Notes: generated by a model not told the origin, from the sequence alone. A DNA stretch of 64,000 nt from Clostridium cavendishii DSM 21758 (GCF_900141845.1 NZ_FQZB01000013.1:1-64000), one strand, 5' to 3'; counted from the stretch's first letter, positions 44,846 through 53,693 are shown. Translations and numbers: made by a program.

Positions 44846-46219
44846 TTGTCTTTCGATTTATTAAACGATAAGCATAAGAAAGTTCATTTTATAGGTATAG
44901 GTGGCGTAAGTATGAGCGGTCTAGCTGCAGTACTTTTAAATAACGGCTATAAGGTATCAGGTTCTGACTCTAAAGAATCAGAAATAACAGATAGACTTAA
45001 AGCTAAAGGCGCTGAAATATACATAGGTCATTCAGCTAACAACCTAAATAATGTAGATTTAGTTGTTTATACAGCAGCTATACCTTCAGATAATCCAGAA
45101 ATAGTTAAAGCTACTTCTGACAATATAGCACTTATGGATAGAGCCGAATTCTTGGGTAGGATTATGAAAGGTCATAAATATAATGTAGCTGTAGCTGGTA
45201 CTCATGGCAAAACTACTTGTACTTCTATGGTTTCTCATATAACATTAAGTGCTAACTTAGATCCAACTATATTAGTTGGTGGTGATTTAGACTTAATAAA
45301 TGGTAACTTCAGGATAGGCAATAGTGAATACTTCGTTACTGAAGCTTGTGAATATAAAGCAAGTTTTTTAAAGTTTTATCCATATGTAGGAATGATTTTA
45401 AATATAGACGCTGATCATTTAGACTACTATAGAGATATAAATCATATACAAGAAACCTTTGAAAAATTTGTAGACCTTATACCTAATGATGGATATTTAG
45501 TTGGTAATGCTGATGATGTTAGAGTTTCTGAAATTATGAGCAAAGCAAAATGTAATGTTTTAAGCTATGGTATTGACAATGGTATTATAAGAGCTAAGAA
45601 TATAACTTATGATAGAAGAGGTTGTGGTACTTTTGATGTTTATAGAGGAGAAGATAAACTTCTTTCCCTAAGCTTGAATGTACCAGGAAAGCATAATGTT
45701 TCAAATGCACTTTCAACTGTTTGTGTAGGTATTATATTTAATTTATCATATGATGCTATAATAGATGGTTTACAAGCTTTTAAAGGTGCTCATAAAAGAT
45801 ATGAATTTAAGGGCAACAAGAACGGTGTTGCTGTAGTAGATGATTATGCTCATCATCCAGTAGAAATTAAGGCTACTTTAAGTACAGCTAAAAAAACTGA
45901 CCACAAAAACATTTATTGTATATTCCAACCTCACACTTACACAAGAACAAAAACATTATTTAACGAGTTCTCAGAAGCCTTCTATGACTGCGATGAACTT
46001 ATCCTTATGGATATATATGCAGCTAGAGAAAAAGATACTGGTATAGTAAGTTCAGACGAACTTGGAGATGCTATAAGAAGTCATGGTGTTAAATGCACAA
46101 ATGTCCATTCTCATGAAGAAGCTTTAAACTATGTCAAAACAAAAGTTAAAGACGGAGATCTTCTTCTTACAGTTGGTGCTGGTGATGTGGTTAAAGTTGG
46201 AGAAATGTTTTTAAAGTAA
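44846..46219 (+). CDS. murC: UDP-N-acetylmuramate--L-alanine ligase
   Basis: 457-residue Mur ligase adding the first amino acid of the stem peptide. The N-terminal Rossmann motif is FIGIGGVSMSGLAAVL, the P-loop AGTHGKTTCTSM near residue 110, then ACEYKASFL, DADHLDYY, VVDDYAHHPVEI and the C-terminal FQPHTYTRTK. The start is TTG at 44846 with GAGGAG 8 bases upstream; no ATG fits. The gene stands alone. A nested hairpin follows. Confidence 0.97.
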   Translation: MSFDLLNDKHKKVHFIGIGGVSMSGLAAVLLNNGYKVSGSDSKESEITDRLKAKGAEIYIGHSANNLNNVDLVVYTAAIPSDNPEIVKATSDNIALMDRAEFLGRIMKGHKYNVAVAGTHGKTTCTSMVSHITLSANLDPTILVGGDLDLINGNFRIGNSEYFVTEACEYKASFLKFYPYVGMILNIDADHLDYYRDINHIQETFEKFVDLIPNDGYLVGNADDVRVSEIMSKAKCNVLSYGIDNGIIRAKNITYDRRGCGTFDVYRGEDKLLSLSLNVPGKHNVSNALSTVCVGIIFNLSYDAIIDGLQAFKGAHKRYEFKGNKNGVAVVDDYAHHPVEIKATLSTAKKTDHKNIYCIFQPHTYTRTKTLFNEFSEAFYDCDELILMDIYAAREKDTGIVSSDELGDAIRSHGVKCTNVHSHEEALNYVKTKVKDGDLLLTVGAGDVVKVGEMFLK

Positions 46220-46223
46220 ATTT

Positions 46224-46400
46224 AAAAGGGAGTGTCGCAAAATGATTAAATTTTAATCATGAGCGATGCCCCTTTTGGGTTTAAAGTAATAAATCTTAAT
46301 TTTATTAGAACCTTTCCGTACCTTTCTCTTTTTTGGAATTTGTGATACCTATGCCTTATTGTTGTCACAAAATTGGCTTTTTTGATATGTCTTAAAACAT
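46224..46400 (-). mobile_element. possible IS-element end with transposase C-terminal remnant
   Basis: On the minus strand a stop-free, start-less frame (NVLRHIKKANFVTTIRHRYH ... SLMIKI) ends, and is followed at once by TTTTGCGACACTCCCTTTT. That matches, from memory, the terminal inverted repeats of clostridial IS1182-like elements. The sequence 46225-46281 also folds into a nested hairpin with G-U pairs (GTGTCGC with GCGATGC, ATGATTAA with TTAATCAT) and may serve as the murC terminator. Element family is uncertain. Confidence 0.35.
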
Positions 46401-46435
46401 TGAAATAACAAGACTAAACATTTTTTTATTATATT

Positions 46436-47425
46436 TTACTTTTTATATTCTATATCCTTTGAAAAAATCCATCTGTGCTCCTTAAATCTCCTACCTTTTA
46501 TAGTAACTTTATTTTGCTTTACGGAAACATAAATTCCTTCATTATATGATGGTCTTGTAATTTTACCATTATTATCAATCACAAGACTGTATTGAACAGC
46601 CCCTGTGTGAACCATTGTATATGGATTATTTAATGATAGGTTAATCTTCTCCAAAGGAAGATGAGTATGTGAAGTAAATATTATTGCTTCTGGATATTTT
46701 GATAATATCTTTTTAACTTTTTCTCTTTGGTCACTACCATTCCACCCCTTTATACTATCATTTATATGCTGATGCAAGAAAATAAATATAGGCTTTCCTT
46801 TTTCATATTTCTCCTTAATAGTTTCTTCAAACCATTTAAGTTGCTCCTTTGATAAATATGCTTTTACTGATCCTAGCTCTTTAGTGTTTCCACTTTCAGA
46901 ACCTAATGATATAAAATGATATCCCTCTATCCATTTATCATGATAAACTCTATCCTCACCTGAAAAATCAAGATATCTTTTTATAAACTCGTTAACATCA
47001 TCTTGTGTATTTCTATCTTTTCTATAATCAAAAAATTCATGATTTCCTATATTTTTTATAATTGTCTTTGGTAACTTAGATTTATTAGCTTCTATAGCCT
47101 TATTCATAGAAACGTATTGTTCATCTAGCCCTTGACCAACTACATCTCCATTTAAAATTAATGCATCTTGTTTGTTATCTATATTATATAAATCATCCAC
47201 AGCCTCATTAAAATTATTCACATCTTCATGCACATCACCTAATACACTAAAAGACAATCCAGAATCCTCATCCTTTTTAACATCAGCCTCTTTTATAACC
47301 TTAACAGAGGTAGCTTCTGCCTTTGCTTCATCCTTTTTAGATAAAGTTTTATTACAACCAATTAAAACTATACCCATAATTAAGATAAAAATCATGAACA
47401 TTAACTTAAATGATACTTTTTTCAT
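46436..47425 (-). CDS. metallophosphoesterase lipoprotein
   Basis: 329 residues. Lipoprotein signal with lipobox LIGC (Cys 24), then a Lys/Glu-rich linker and a calcineurin-like metallophosphatase domain (about 57-280). Metal-binding blocks: GDVHED, LNGDVVGQG, GNHEFFDYR, LHQHIN and TSHTHLPL. The C-terminal part is beta-rich. The domain faces outside the membrane; the substrate (phosphodiester or nucleotide) is not known. No clear terminator follows. Single gene. Confidence 0.88.
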   Translation of the reverse strand: MKKVSFKLMFMIFILIMGIVLIGCNKTLSKKDEAKAEATSVKVIKEADVKKDEDSGLSFSVLGDVHEDVNNFNEAVDDLYNIDNKQDALILNGDVVGQGLDEQYVSMNKAIEANKSKLPKTIIKNIGNHEFFDYRKDRNTQDDVNEFIKRYLDFSGEDRVYHDKWIEGYHFISLGSESGNTKELGSVKAYLSKEQLKWFEETIKEKYEKGKPIFIFLHQHINDSIKGWNGSDQREKVKKILSKYPEAIIFTSHTHLPLEKINLSLNNPYTMVHTGAVQYSLVIDNNGKITRPSYNEGIYVSVKQNKVTIKGRRFKEHRWIFSKDIEYKK

Positions 47426-47578
47426 ATGTACACTCCTTTCAATGGTTAATATAGAATTTAATAGTAGTATTTACTCTATATACGAATTCAATGTAAAAAT
47501 AGTTAATATTTATTTTACAAAAAATTCTTAAAAAGTAAATTTAAATAGCAACTTTAAATTTACACTTATTTGATATAA

Positions 47579-47627
47579 AAACTCTATTTAAGATCTATTA
47601 CTAAAAATTAATCCTAAATAGAGTTTA
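47579..47627 (-). terminator. terminator of the glycosyltransferase gene
   Basis: AAACTCTATTTA and TAAATAGAGTTT pair (12 bp), followed by TTATATC on the minus strand. Confidence 0.75.
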
Positions 47628-47661
47628 TATACTAATCTTCATTTGAAATATATCTATAGAA

Positions 47662-48654
47662 CTAAGATTTCTTTTTTAAATACTGTTTAATAAATATATT
47701 AGGTACATAAGCTGCAAGCTTTATCCATACAAAAAATATCTTTCCATATCTTGTAGTTTCATATTTTGCTCTTTTTAAATACCCCTTAACAGTCTTTAAG
47801 TTCAGGATACCTTTAACATCTGAAACTGTATCTTTATTTAATGTACCTAATATTTGATACATTATATGTTCTGGTATAAATTCTCTTTCTATAATATCAA
47901 TTATTTCACTGTCTATATTATTCTCCCCTACAAATTTAACGACATCCTCAAACGCATCAATTACAGTTATATTTTTAAGTATATTAGGTGAATTTGTAAG
48001 TGAATTTTTTCTCTGATAATAATAGCTTAATTCTTTATCTATATAGGTTATCTTATTAGCTAATATTAGAGCTTTAAAAATGAAATTCAAATCTTCCGCA
48101 CCATAAACATTTTCTAAATAATTCATCTTATTTTCTTGCAAAAAACCTCTACTATAAACTAAGCTAGAAGTCCATAAACTAAATTTATTGTCTTTATAAG
48201 CATATAAAATATCCATTCCTGAAATGTTTGAAAAATCTAAATTTACTTTTTTATTATTCATAACCTTATAGTCACTATTTACTCTATTATAATTAAATAA
48301 AACAACATCAAACTTTTCTTTTTTAATATTATTCTTTAAACAACTAATTAAATTCTCGCTTACAAAATCATCTGAATCTAGAAATAATATATATTCTCCA
48401 CTAGCTTCTGTAATCCCAACATTTCTAGCTATACTTTGCCCCTTATTAGATTGCTTAGTTATCTTATATTTTAAATCAGTGTTTTCTAAATATCTAATAG
48501 CTGTTAAATAAGATTTATCTGTTGACCCATCATCTATTAATAAAATCTCAAAGTCTTTATCTTTTTGTTTATTAAGAGATTCTAAGCATTTAGTAACATA
48601 ATCCTCTGTATTATACATAGGTATTATTATACTTAAAAATAAATTCGCTTTCAT
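47662..48654 (-). CDS. glycosyltransferase family 2
   Basis: 330 residues. The GT-A domain (1-225) starts LFLSIIIPMYNTEDYVTKCL, with DDGSTD near residue 43 and the metal-binding LFLDSDDFVS near residue 90. The C-terminal part (about 230-330) is helical and basic (IFFVWIKLAAYVPNIF), likely membrane-associated. It probably adds a sugar to a surface polysaccharide or teichoic-type polymer; donor and acceptor are unknown. RBS AAGGAGGAT. It has its own terminator. Confidence 0.92.
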   Translation of the reverse strand: MKANLFLSIIIPMYNTEDYVTKCLESLNKQKDKDFEILLIDDGSTDKSYLTAIRYLENTDLKYKITKQSNKGQSIARNVGITEASGEYILFLDSDDFVSENLISCLKNNIKKEKFDVVLFNYNRVNSDYKVMNNKKVNLDFSNISGMDILYAYKDNKFSLWTSSLVYSRGFLQENKMNYLENVYGAEDLNFIFKALILANKITYIDKELSYYYQRKNSLTNSPNILKNITVIDAFEDVVKFVGENNIDSEIIDIIEREFIPEHIMYQILGTLNKDTVSDVKGILNLKTVKGYLKRAKYETTRYGKIFFVWIKLAAYVPNIFIKQYLKKKS

Positions 48655-49045
48655 ATATCCTCCTTAGTTAATCACGTTTTAACCTTATCATCTAATTGTC
48701 ATAATTAATACATATATTATATACCCTGAACTACTTAAATTCTATTGATAAAAATCAACTTTCTAATATCCCCTAATATTATAAGCCCAAATTTTATCTT
48801 CTTTTTAGCAACAAAATTTCCACTATTTCTATATTTCAACATCCTATACCTAAAAAAATATAAGGCTGCTACATCAGAATAACTTGCCTCATGAATTAAT
48901 CAATAAATCTAATTTAAAGTTATAAACTATATTACTAAATTAATAAAAAATATAAGGCGCTTGGTAAACTTGAAGCTTCCAATCGCCTGTTTTAGTTTGT
49001 GTTTTAAGTTATCCTTTACTAAAAAATAGTTTTTATGCAGACCCA
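48655..49045. other. intergenic region with a possible GT remnant
   Basis: About 390 bases. On the minus strand 48735-48900 a frame without a start reads LIHEASYSDVAALYFFRYRM, then LKYRNSGNFVAKKK, and ends at 48735. It resembles the C-terminal end of a membrane or glycosyltransferase protein, but is too short to identify. The YdcF-gene terminator is at 48940-48988. Nothing else seen. Confidence 0.4.
48940..48988 (-). terminator. terminator of the YdcF-family gene
   Basis: AGGCG-TTGG pairs with CCAA-CGCCT, followed by TATATTTTTTATT on the minus strand. Confidence 0.8.
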
Positions 49046-49612
49046 CTAATTAAGAAGCACATCTTTTATTATTGCTGGGATTTCTCTAATCCCACCATAA
49101 AGTTCTAAATACTTGTATCCGCTTACAAAAACACCTGAATAACTAGCTTTTATATTGTTCTTTTTTGCCAAAATAGAAGCTCTCCTAAGGTGAAACTCAT
49201 TTGATACTATTAGCACATCATTAAAATCTTTCTCTTTAATTATTTTTGATGAAAACTTTAAATTTTCAGCTGTACTTGTAGATTTGTTTTCTTCTATTAT
49301 CTTTTCTTTAGGTACTCCTTCTTCAATTAATATACGCTTCATAGCTTCTGCTTCAGAAATATCTTCTCCACTACCTTTTCCACCTGATACTATTATATAT
49401 TCGCCATAGCCCTTTTTAAACAGCTCTGCTCCATGCCTTGTCCTCTCCATTAAGAAAGCACTTGGAACCTCACCCTTAACTCTACAACCTAAAATAAGTA
49501 TTGCTGAACATTTCTTTTCGCTTGTAGTAATCGGAAGCATATAAATATAAACTTGAAAAGCCAATATAAATGCCACTAACCCTGTAACCAATCTAACTAC
49601 CTTCTTTTTCAT
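49046..49612 (-). CDS. YdcF/SanA family (DUF218) membrane protein
   Basis: 188 residues: one N-terminal TM (about 7-26), then a DUF218 domain outside the membrane with AILILGCRVKGEVPSAFL, ERTRHGAELFKKG, IIVSGGKGSGEDISEAEAM, and EENKSTSTAENLKFS and VSNEFHLRRA. The family includes SanA and ElyC of E. coli, linked to envelope integrity and lipid-carrier metabolism; no catalytic activity is firmly known. RBS AGGAGGAT. Single gene. Confidence 0.87.
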   Translation of the reverse strand: MKKKVVRLVTGLVAFILAFQVYIYMLPITTSEKKCSAILILGCRVKGEVPSAFLMERTRHGAELFKKGYGEYIIVSGGKGSGEDISEAEAMKRILIEEGVPKEKIIEENKSTSTAENLKFSSKIIKEKDFNDVLIVSNEFHLRRASILAKKNNIKASYSGVFVSGYKYLELYGGIREIPAIIKDVLLN

Positions 49613-49712
49613 AGCTATCCTCCTACATAATACTTAATATTAATTGAAATTGTTACTATAATTATATACTTAAATAAAATTCAAAAAGTTAATAAATTTA
49701 TTAATTTTTATA

Positions 49713-49741
49713 TTGACACAATATTACATTAGTTGTAATAT
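49713..49741 (+). promoter_or_regulatory. sigma-A promoter of the ABC exporter leader
   Basis: TTGACA (49713-49718), exactly 17 bases, TAATAT (49736-49741). The start would be near 49748, about 30 bases before the leader ORF. Confidence 0.8.
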
Positions 49742-49744
49742 TGT
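49718..49744. promoter_or_regulatory. 27-bp palindromic operator inside the promoter
   Basis: ACAATATTAC - 7 bases - GTAATATTGT, two perfect 10-base arms, filling the space between -35 and -10. A dimeric repressor (MarR or TetR class by size and symmetry) bound here would block RNA polymerase. No such regulator gene lies nearby. Confidence 0.7.
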
Positions 49745-49778
49745 ACTATAACGGATTTTTAAAAAGGAGGTCGGCAAA

Positions 49779-49868
49779 ATGTTAAACAGATTATTTGTAA
49801 ATCAAAAAATTAATAATTCTTCAAATTTAAATAACAGTAGCCCATACTCCAAGATATTTTGTTATTAA
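49779..49868 (+). CDS. 29-residue leader peptide of the ABC exporter operon
   Basis: ATG at 49779 preceded by AAAAAGGAGGTCGGC, the strongest Shine-Dalgarno of the region at a 7-base spacing. It encodes 29 residues, rich in Asn and Ser (MLNRLFVNQKINNSS, ending SPYSKIFCY). The stop codon lies in a hairpin (AGATATTT/AAATATCT, 49852-49874), and two terminator hairpins follow before the exporter start. I recognise no homologue. The layout is that of a translated attenuator such as BmrB ahead of BmrCD in B. subtilis: ribosome stalling by a drug would change the RNA folding and let transcription reach the transporter genes. That mechanism is inferred. Confidence 0.7.
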   Translation: MLNRLFVNQKINNSSNLNNSSPYSKIFCY

Positions 49869-49892
49869 ATATCTAGCTTTTAATGCATATTA

Positions 49893-49928
49893 CAGGTTGT
49901 GGGTTATTATTGCCACAACCTTTTTTTA
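49893..49928 (+). terminator. attenuator hairpin 1
   Basis: AGGTTGTGG (49894-49902) pairs with CCACAACCT (49913-49921), followed by TTTTTTATTTT. Between the leader peptide and the exporter genes. Confidence 0.9.
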
Positions 49929-49942
49929 TTTTCTTAAAATAT

Positions 49943-49972
49943 AAAAGGCCGTGGCTATCCACAGCCTTTTTT
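49943..49972 (+). terminator. attenuator hairpin 2
   Basis: AAAAGGC-GTGG-CTAT-CCAC-GCCTTTTTT. Its arms resemble hairpin 1, and AGGTTGTGG of hairpin 1 can also pair with CCACAGCCT here using one G-U pair, giving mutually exclusive folds. Confidence 0.85.
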
Positions 49973-50024
49973 GCACTAAAAAACTACTTTTCTTAGCTTT
50001 AAAATAAAAAGGGGGTTTTAACTA

Positions 50025-51764
50025 TTGAAAAGGATACTAAAATATTTATTAAAACACAAAGCACTTTTATTAATTCCAACACTGGCCATGCTAGTTATTA
50101 TAGCAATAGATAGTGTTACACCTTATTTACAAAAAATGATAATTGATAATGTCATTATAGGTAAGGAAACCAATCTTTTAATGCCTATAATCCTAGGAAT
50201 TTTAGGTATCACTCTAGCAAAAACAGTTTTGGGATATGTTAAAGAATATCTTTTTGATGTTCTTTCTGCTAAAGTTCATCAAGATATTAAAATTGAACTT
50301 TTTGAGCATATACAAAGCTTAGAATTTAAGTTTTTTGATAATATCAACACTGGAGAACTTATGTCTAGAATGAGTGAAGATATAGAGAATATTTGGCAAA
50401 CTATTGCCTTCGGTCTTAGACTGTTTGTAGAAAACATTTTATACTTTGTTATAAGTTCAGTCATATTATTTTGTCTAAATTATAAATTGGCCTTAGCTTG
50501 TATTGTAGTTATGATACCAATTGGATATATGGCTATAAAGCTTGAAAAAAAATTCGGCGATTGTTATGGGGAGATAAGTGATCAAACTGCTGAAATTAAT
50601 ACGGCTGCACAAGAAAACATTGCAGGTGTTAGACTCGTAAAAGCTTTTGCAAGAGAAAAGCACGAAATATTAAAATTTCTTAAGTTTAATAGAACTTATT
50701 ATGATTTAAATATGAAACAAGCTCAGACTATAGGCAAGTATTTTCCTCCAATGGAATTCCTAACTAATATTTCATTAGTTATTATGATAATCTTTGGTGG
50801 TTATCTTATTATTAAAGGCGAACTTACTCTAGGTACCCTAGTCGCATTCAGCACCTATATTTGGAGTTTAATTTGGCCTATGAGAATGCTTGGATGGCTT
50901 ACAAATATTTTAGCTCAGAATCAAGCCTCCGCGAAAAAGATTTTTGAAATACTAGATAGAAAACCTGAAATTAAAAATTGCGAAGCCCCTATAATACCTG
51001 AAACTATAAATGGTGAGCTAGAATTTAAAAATGTTAACTTTAAATATAATGATGAGCTAATATTAAAAAATATAAATCTTCATATAAATCCTGGTAGTAC
51101 AGTTGCAATAATGGGTACTACAGGTTCAGGTAAATCAACTATTCTAAATCTTATAGGAAGATACTATGATGTAGCTGATGGCGAGGTTTTAATTGATGGT
51201 ATAAACGTTAAAAATTTAGACCTTAAGACCTTAAGGAGGAATATGTCTATTGTTCCTCAAGATACCTTCCTATTCTCAGATACAATAAAAAATAATGTTT
51301 TATTCAGTAATAAATCAGCTTCTACAGAAGAGTTATTATCAGCCTGTAAAGCATCTTGTGCTCTTTCATTTATTGAAGAATTACAAGATGGATTTGAAAC
51401 TCAAATAGGGGAGAGAGGTATTGGACTTTCAGGTGGTCAAAAGCAACGTATAGCTATTGCTAGGGCATTAATAAGAAATGCTCCTATACTAATTCTTGAT
51501 GATTCTACTTCTGCACTAGATATGGAAACTGAATATGAACTATTAAAGAATCTTAATAGTAGAAAAACAAATGCAACAACCTTTATAATTGCTCATAGAA
51601 TTTCAGCTGTTAAGAATGCTGACATGATTCTTTATATTGAAGATGGCGAGATAAAAGAAAAGGGAACTCATTCAGAACTATTAGCTAAAAAAGGATTTTA
51701 TTATGATATTTATTGTGAACAATTTAAAGACTTTGAAAAATCTATAAACGAGGAGGTGGTTTAA
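50025..51764 (+). CDS. heterodimeric ABC multidrug exporter subunit, BmrC/LmrC-like
   Basis: 579 residues: six TM segments (1-300) and an ABC ATPase domain (about 335-579). Walker A GTTGSGKST, signature LSGGQKQR, Walker B ILILDDSTSALD, H-loop IIAHRIS. The residue after Walker B is Asp instead of the catalytic Glu, the known mark of the degenerate-site partner in BmrCD/LmrCD-type exporters, so it is not a random mutation. Start TTG at 50025 with AAGGGGG 9 bases upstream. The stop codon directly abuts the next subunit's start. Transcription must pass two attenuator hairpins. Confidence 0.94.
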   Translation: MKRILKYLLKHKALLLIPTLAMLVIIAIDSVTPYLQKMIIDNVIIGKETNLLMPIILGILGITLAKTVLGYVKEYLFDVLSAKVHQDIKIELFEHIQSLEFKFFDNINTGELMSRMSEDIENIWQTIAFGLRLFVENILYFVISSVILFCLNYKLALACIVVMIPIGYMAIKLEKKFGDCYGEISDQTAEINTAAQENIAGVRLVKAFAREKHEILKFLKFNRTYYDLNMKQAQTIGKYFPPMEFLTNISLVIMIIFGGYLIIKGELTLGTLVAFSTYIWSLIWPMRMLGWLTNILAQNQASAKKIFEILDRKPEIKNCEAPIIPETINGELEFKNVNFKYNDELILKNINLHINPGSTVAIMGTTGSGKSTILNLIGRYYDVADGEVLIDGINVKNLDLKTLRRNMSIVPQDTFLFSDTIKNNVLFSNKSASTEELLSACKASCALSFIEELQDGFETQIGERGIGLSGGQKQRIAIARALIRNAPILILDDSTSALDMETEYELLKNLNSRKTNATTFIIAHRISAVKNADMILYIEDGEIKEKGTHSELLAKKGFYYDIYCEQFKDFEKSINEEVV

Positions 51765-53561
51765 TTGGCTAAGAATACAACAAAACAAGATGAAGAACAA
51801 ATGATTAGAAGTAAAGGAGAGATAATCAAAAGGTTGCTCAGTTATCTAAAACCGTATAAGTTTAAAACAGTAATAGTATTAACTCTTCTTGTATTTGTTA
51901 TGCTTTGTGGAGTATTAAATCCATACCTATTGAAAATAGCTATAGATAAATATGTTGATATAAAAACACCTAATGTTAACGGACTAATTTATATAGGTTT
52001 AATTCTAATTATCTTGAATCTTTTGTCTATGATAGCTTCTAAAGTTAGGTTAGTTATGATGTCTTCTATAACTAATAATATTTTAGTAAATATAAGGCAT
52101 GAATTATACGCCCATATTCAAAAGCTTTCTTTTTCTTTCTTCGACAATAGACCTGTAGGTAAGATACTAGCAAGAGTTATGGGGGATGTAAATGCTCTAC
52201 AAACTTTATTTACAAATAGCATAACCAGCTTAATACCTGAACTTTTAAGCCTTATATGTGTAACTATAATGATGTTTTTATTGAACTTTAAATTAGCCTT
52301 AACAACCATCATGTTACTGCCAGTTTTATGTATATCCATGTTCTATATAGAAACTCATTCTAGAGTAAGATGGGATGCTTATAGAAAAAAACGTTCTAAT
52401 CTGCTTGGATTAGCACATGAGAACTTTTCTGGTATGAAAGTTATTCAAGCTTTTGCTACCGAAAAAGATAACTCTGAAGGCTTCAAAGAAACACTAAATG
52501 AACTTATAGATAAATTTGTTAAGGCAGTACGTCTTAATGATTTCTTTTGGCCTTTAGTAGAACTTTCCTGGGGTGTTGGTATAGTTATAGTTTATTATAC
52601 TGGCTATACCTTGATAAACTCAGGAACTTTAACTGTAGGAACACTTATAGCATTTTCTATGTATATAGGTATGTTCTGGCGTCCAATAATGAATCTATCA
52701 AATTTCTATAATACTCTAATAACCAATTTTTCTGCAGCAGATAGAATTTTTGATATACTTGATATAGAGCCTGATATAATTAGTTTAGAAGATGCCCCTA
52801 AGATGCCCCAAATTAAAGGTAGTGTAGAATTTAAAAATGTTACTTTTAAATATGAAGAAGACAGTGGCATAGTTTTAAATAATGTTAGCTTTAAGATAAA
52901 TCCTGGTGAAAATATAGCCTTAGTAGGTTCTACAGGTGCAGGTAAGACTACTATAATCTCACTTCTAAGTCGTTTTTATGACACTACCTCTGGAGAAATT
53001 CTTGTAGATGGTAAAAACATAAAAAATGTTGACTTAGAATCATACAGAAAGCAAATGGGTATAATGCTTCAGGATACCTTCTTATTCTCAACTACAATCA
53101 TGGAAAATATAAGATATGGTAGATTAGATGCTAAAGATGAAGAGGTTATTGCTGCTGCAAAAGCTGTAAATGCATATGATTTTATAATAAAACTAGAAAA
53201 AGGCTTCCAAACAGAAGTTAATGAAAGAGGCTCTAGGTTATCATTAGGGCAAAGACAACTAATCTCATTTGCTAGAGCTCTTCTAGCAAATCCTAGAATA
53301 TTAATTCTTGATGAGGCCACTTCAAATATAGATACTCAAACTGAACGTTTAGTACAAAAAGGAATAGAAAAACTTCTTCATGGAAGAACTTCATTTGTTA
53401 TTGCTCATAGACTTTCAACCATAAGAGATTGTGATAAAATAATGGTTGTTGATGACGGTATGATTAAAGAAGCTGGTACTCATGATGAACTTCTTAAACT
53501 TAAAGGTATTTATTACAATCTTTATATGGCTCAGTACAATTTCCTTAACGAAGGTGCTTAA
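51765..53561 (+). CDS. heterodimeric ABC multidrug exporter subunit, BmrD/LmrD-like
   Basis: 598 residues: a charged N-terminal extension (about 1-35), six TM segments (about 35-325), then the ABC ATPase (about 355-598). Walker A GSTGAGKTT, Walker B ILILDEATSNID with catalytic Glu, H-loop VIAHRLS. The signature is LSLGQ rather than LSGGQ, as expected for the partner that completes the degenerate site of the other subunit. Start TTG at 51765 with GAGGAGGTGG inside the end of the first gene: coupled translation. Together the two likely export drugs or lipophilic compounds. Confidence 0.95.
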   Translation: MAKNTTKQDEEQMIRSKGEIIKRLLSYLKPYKFKTVIVLTLLVFVMLCGVLNPYLLKIAIDKYVDIKTPNVNGLIYIGLILIILNLLSMIASKVRLVMMSSITNNILVNIRHELYAHIQKLSFSFFDNRPVGKILARVMGDVNALQTLFTNSITSLIPELLSLICVTIMMFLLNFKLALTTIMLLPVLCISMFYIETHSRVRWDAYRKKRSNLLGLAHENFSGMKVIQAFATEKDNSEGFKETLNELIDKFVKAVRLNDFFWPLVELSWGVGIVIVYYTGYTLINSGTLTVGTLIAFSMYIGMFWRPIMNLSNFYNTLITNFSAADRIFDILDIEPDIISLEDAPKMPQIKGSVEFKNVTFKYEEDSGIVLNNVSFKINPGENIALVGSTGAGKTTIISLLSRFYDTTSGEILVDGKNIKNVDLESYRKQMGIMLQDTFLFSTTIMENIRYGRLDAKDEEVIAAAKAVNAYDFIIKLEKGFQTEVNERGSRLSLGQRQLISFARALLANPRILILDEATSNIDTQTERLVQKGIEKLLHGRTSFVIAHRLSTIRDCDKIMVVDDGMIKEAGTHDELLKLKGIYYNLYMAQYNFLNEGA

Positions 53562-53572
53562 ACAATAATTGA

Positions 53573-53650
53573 TATAAGGAAACTCCTATTACCAAATCAA
53601 AGTATTTGAATAGGAACTTATAGTAAACAACCTAAAGTAAATAAACTTTT
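53573..53650 (-). repeat. dispersed hairpin element, copy D
   Basis: Minus strand: TTTATTTACTTTAGGTTGTT, TTCCTATT, CAAAT/GATTTG inner pairs, then AATAGGAGTTTCCTTATA. The last 18 bases match copy A almost exactly. It lies between the exporter stop codon and the shared terminator with punA. Confidence 0.5.
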
Positions 53651-53652
53651 AA

Positions 53653-53690
53653 AAAAATAGTGTGGAAAATTTAATTTCCACACTATTTTT
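53653..53690. terminator. bidirectional terminator, exporter / PNP
   Basis: AAAAATAGTGTGGAAA and TTTCCACACTATTTTT form a 16-bp perfect stem between convergent genes. Confidence 0.92.
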
Positions 53691-53693
53691 ATA

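Noticed and set aside
51470..51510. damaged Walker B in the first exporter subunit
   Set aside because: The Asp in place of Glu is the normal state of the BmrC/LmrC-type partner, not a mutation.
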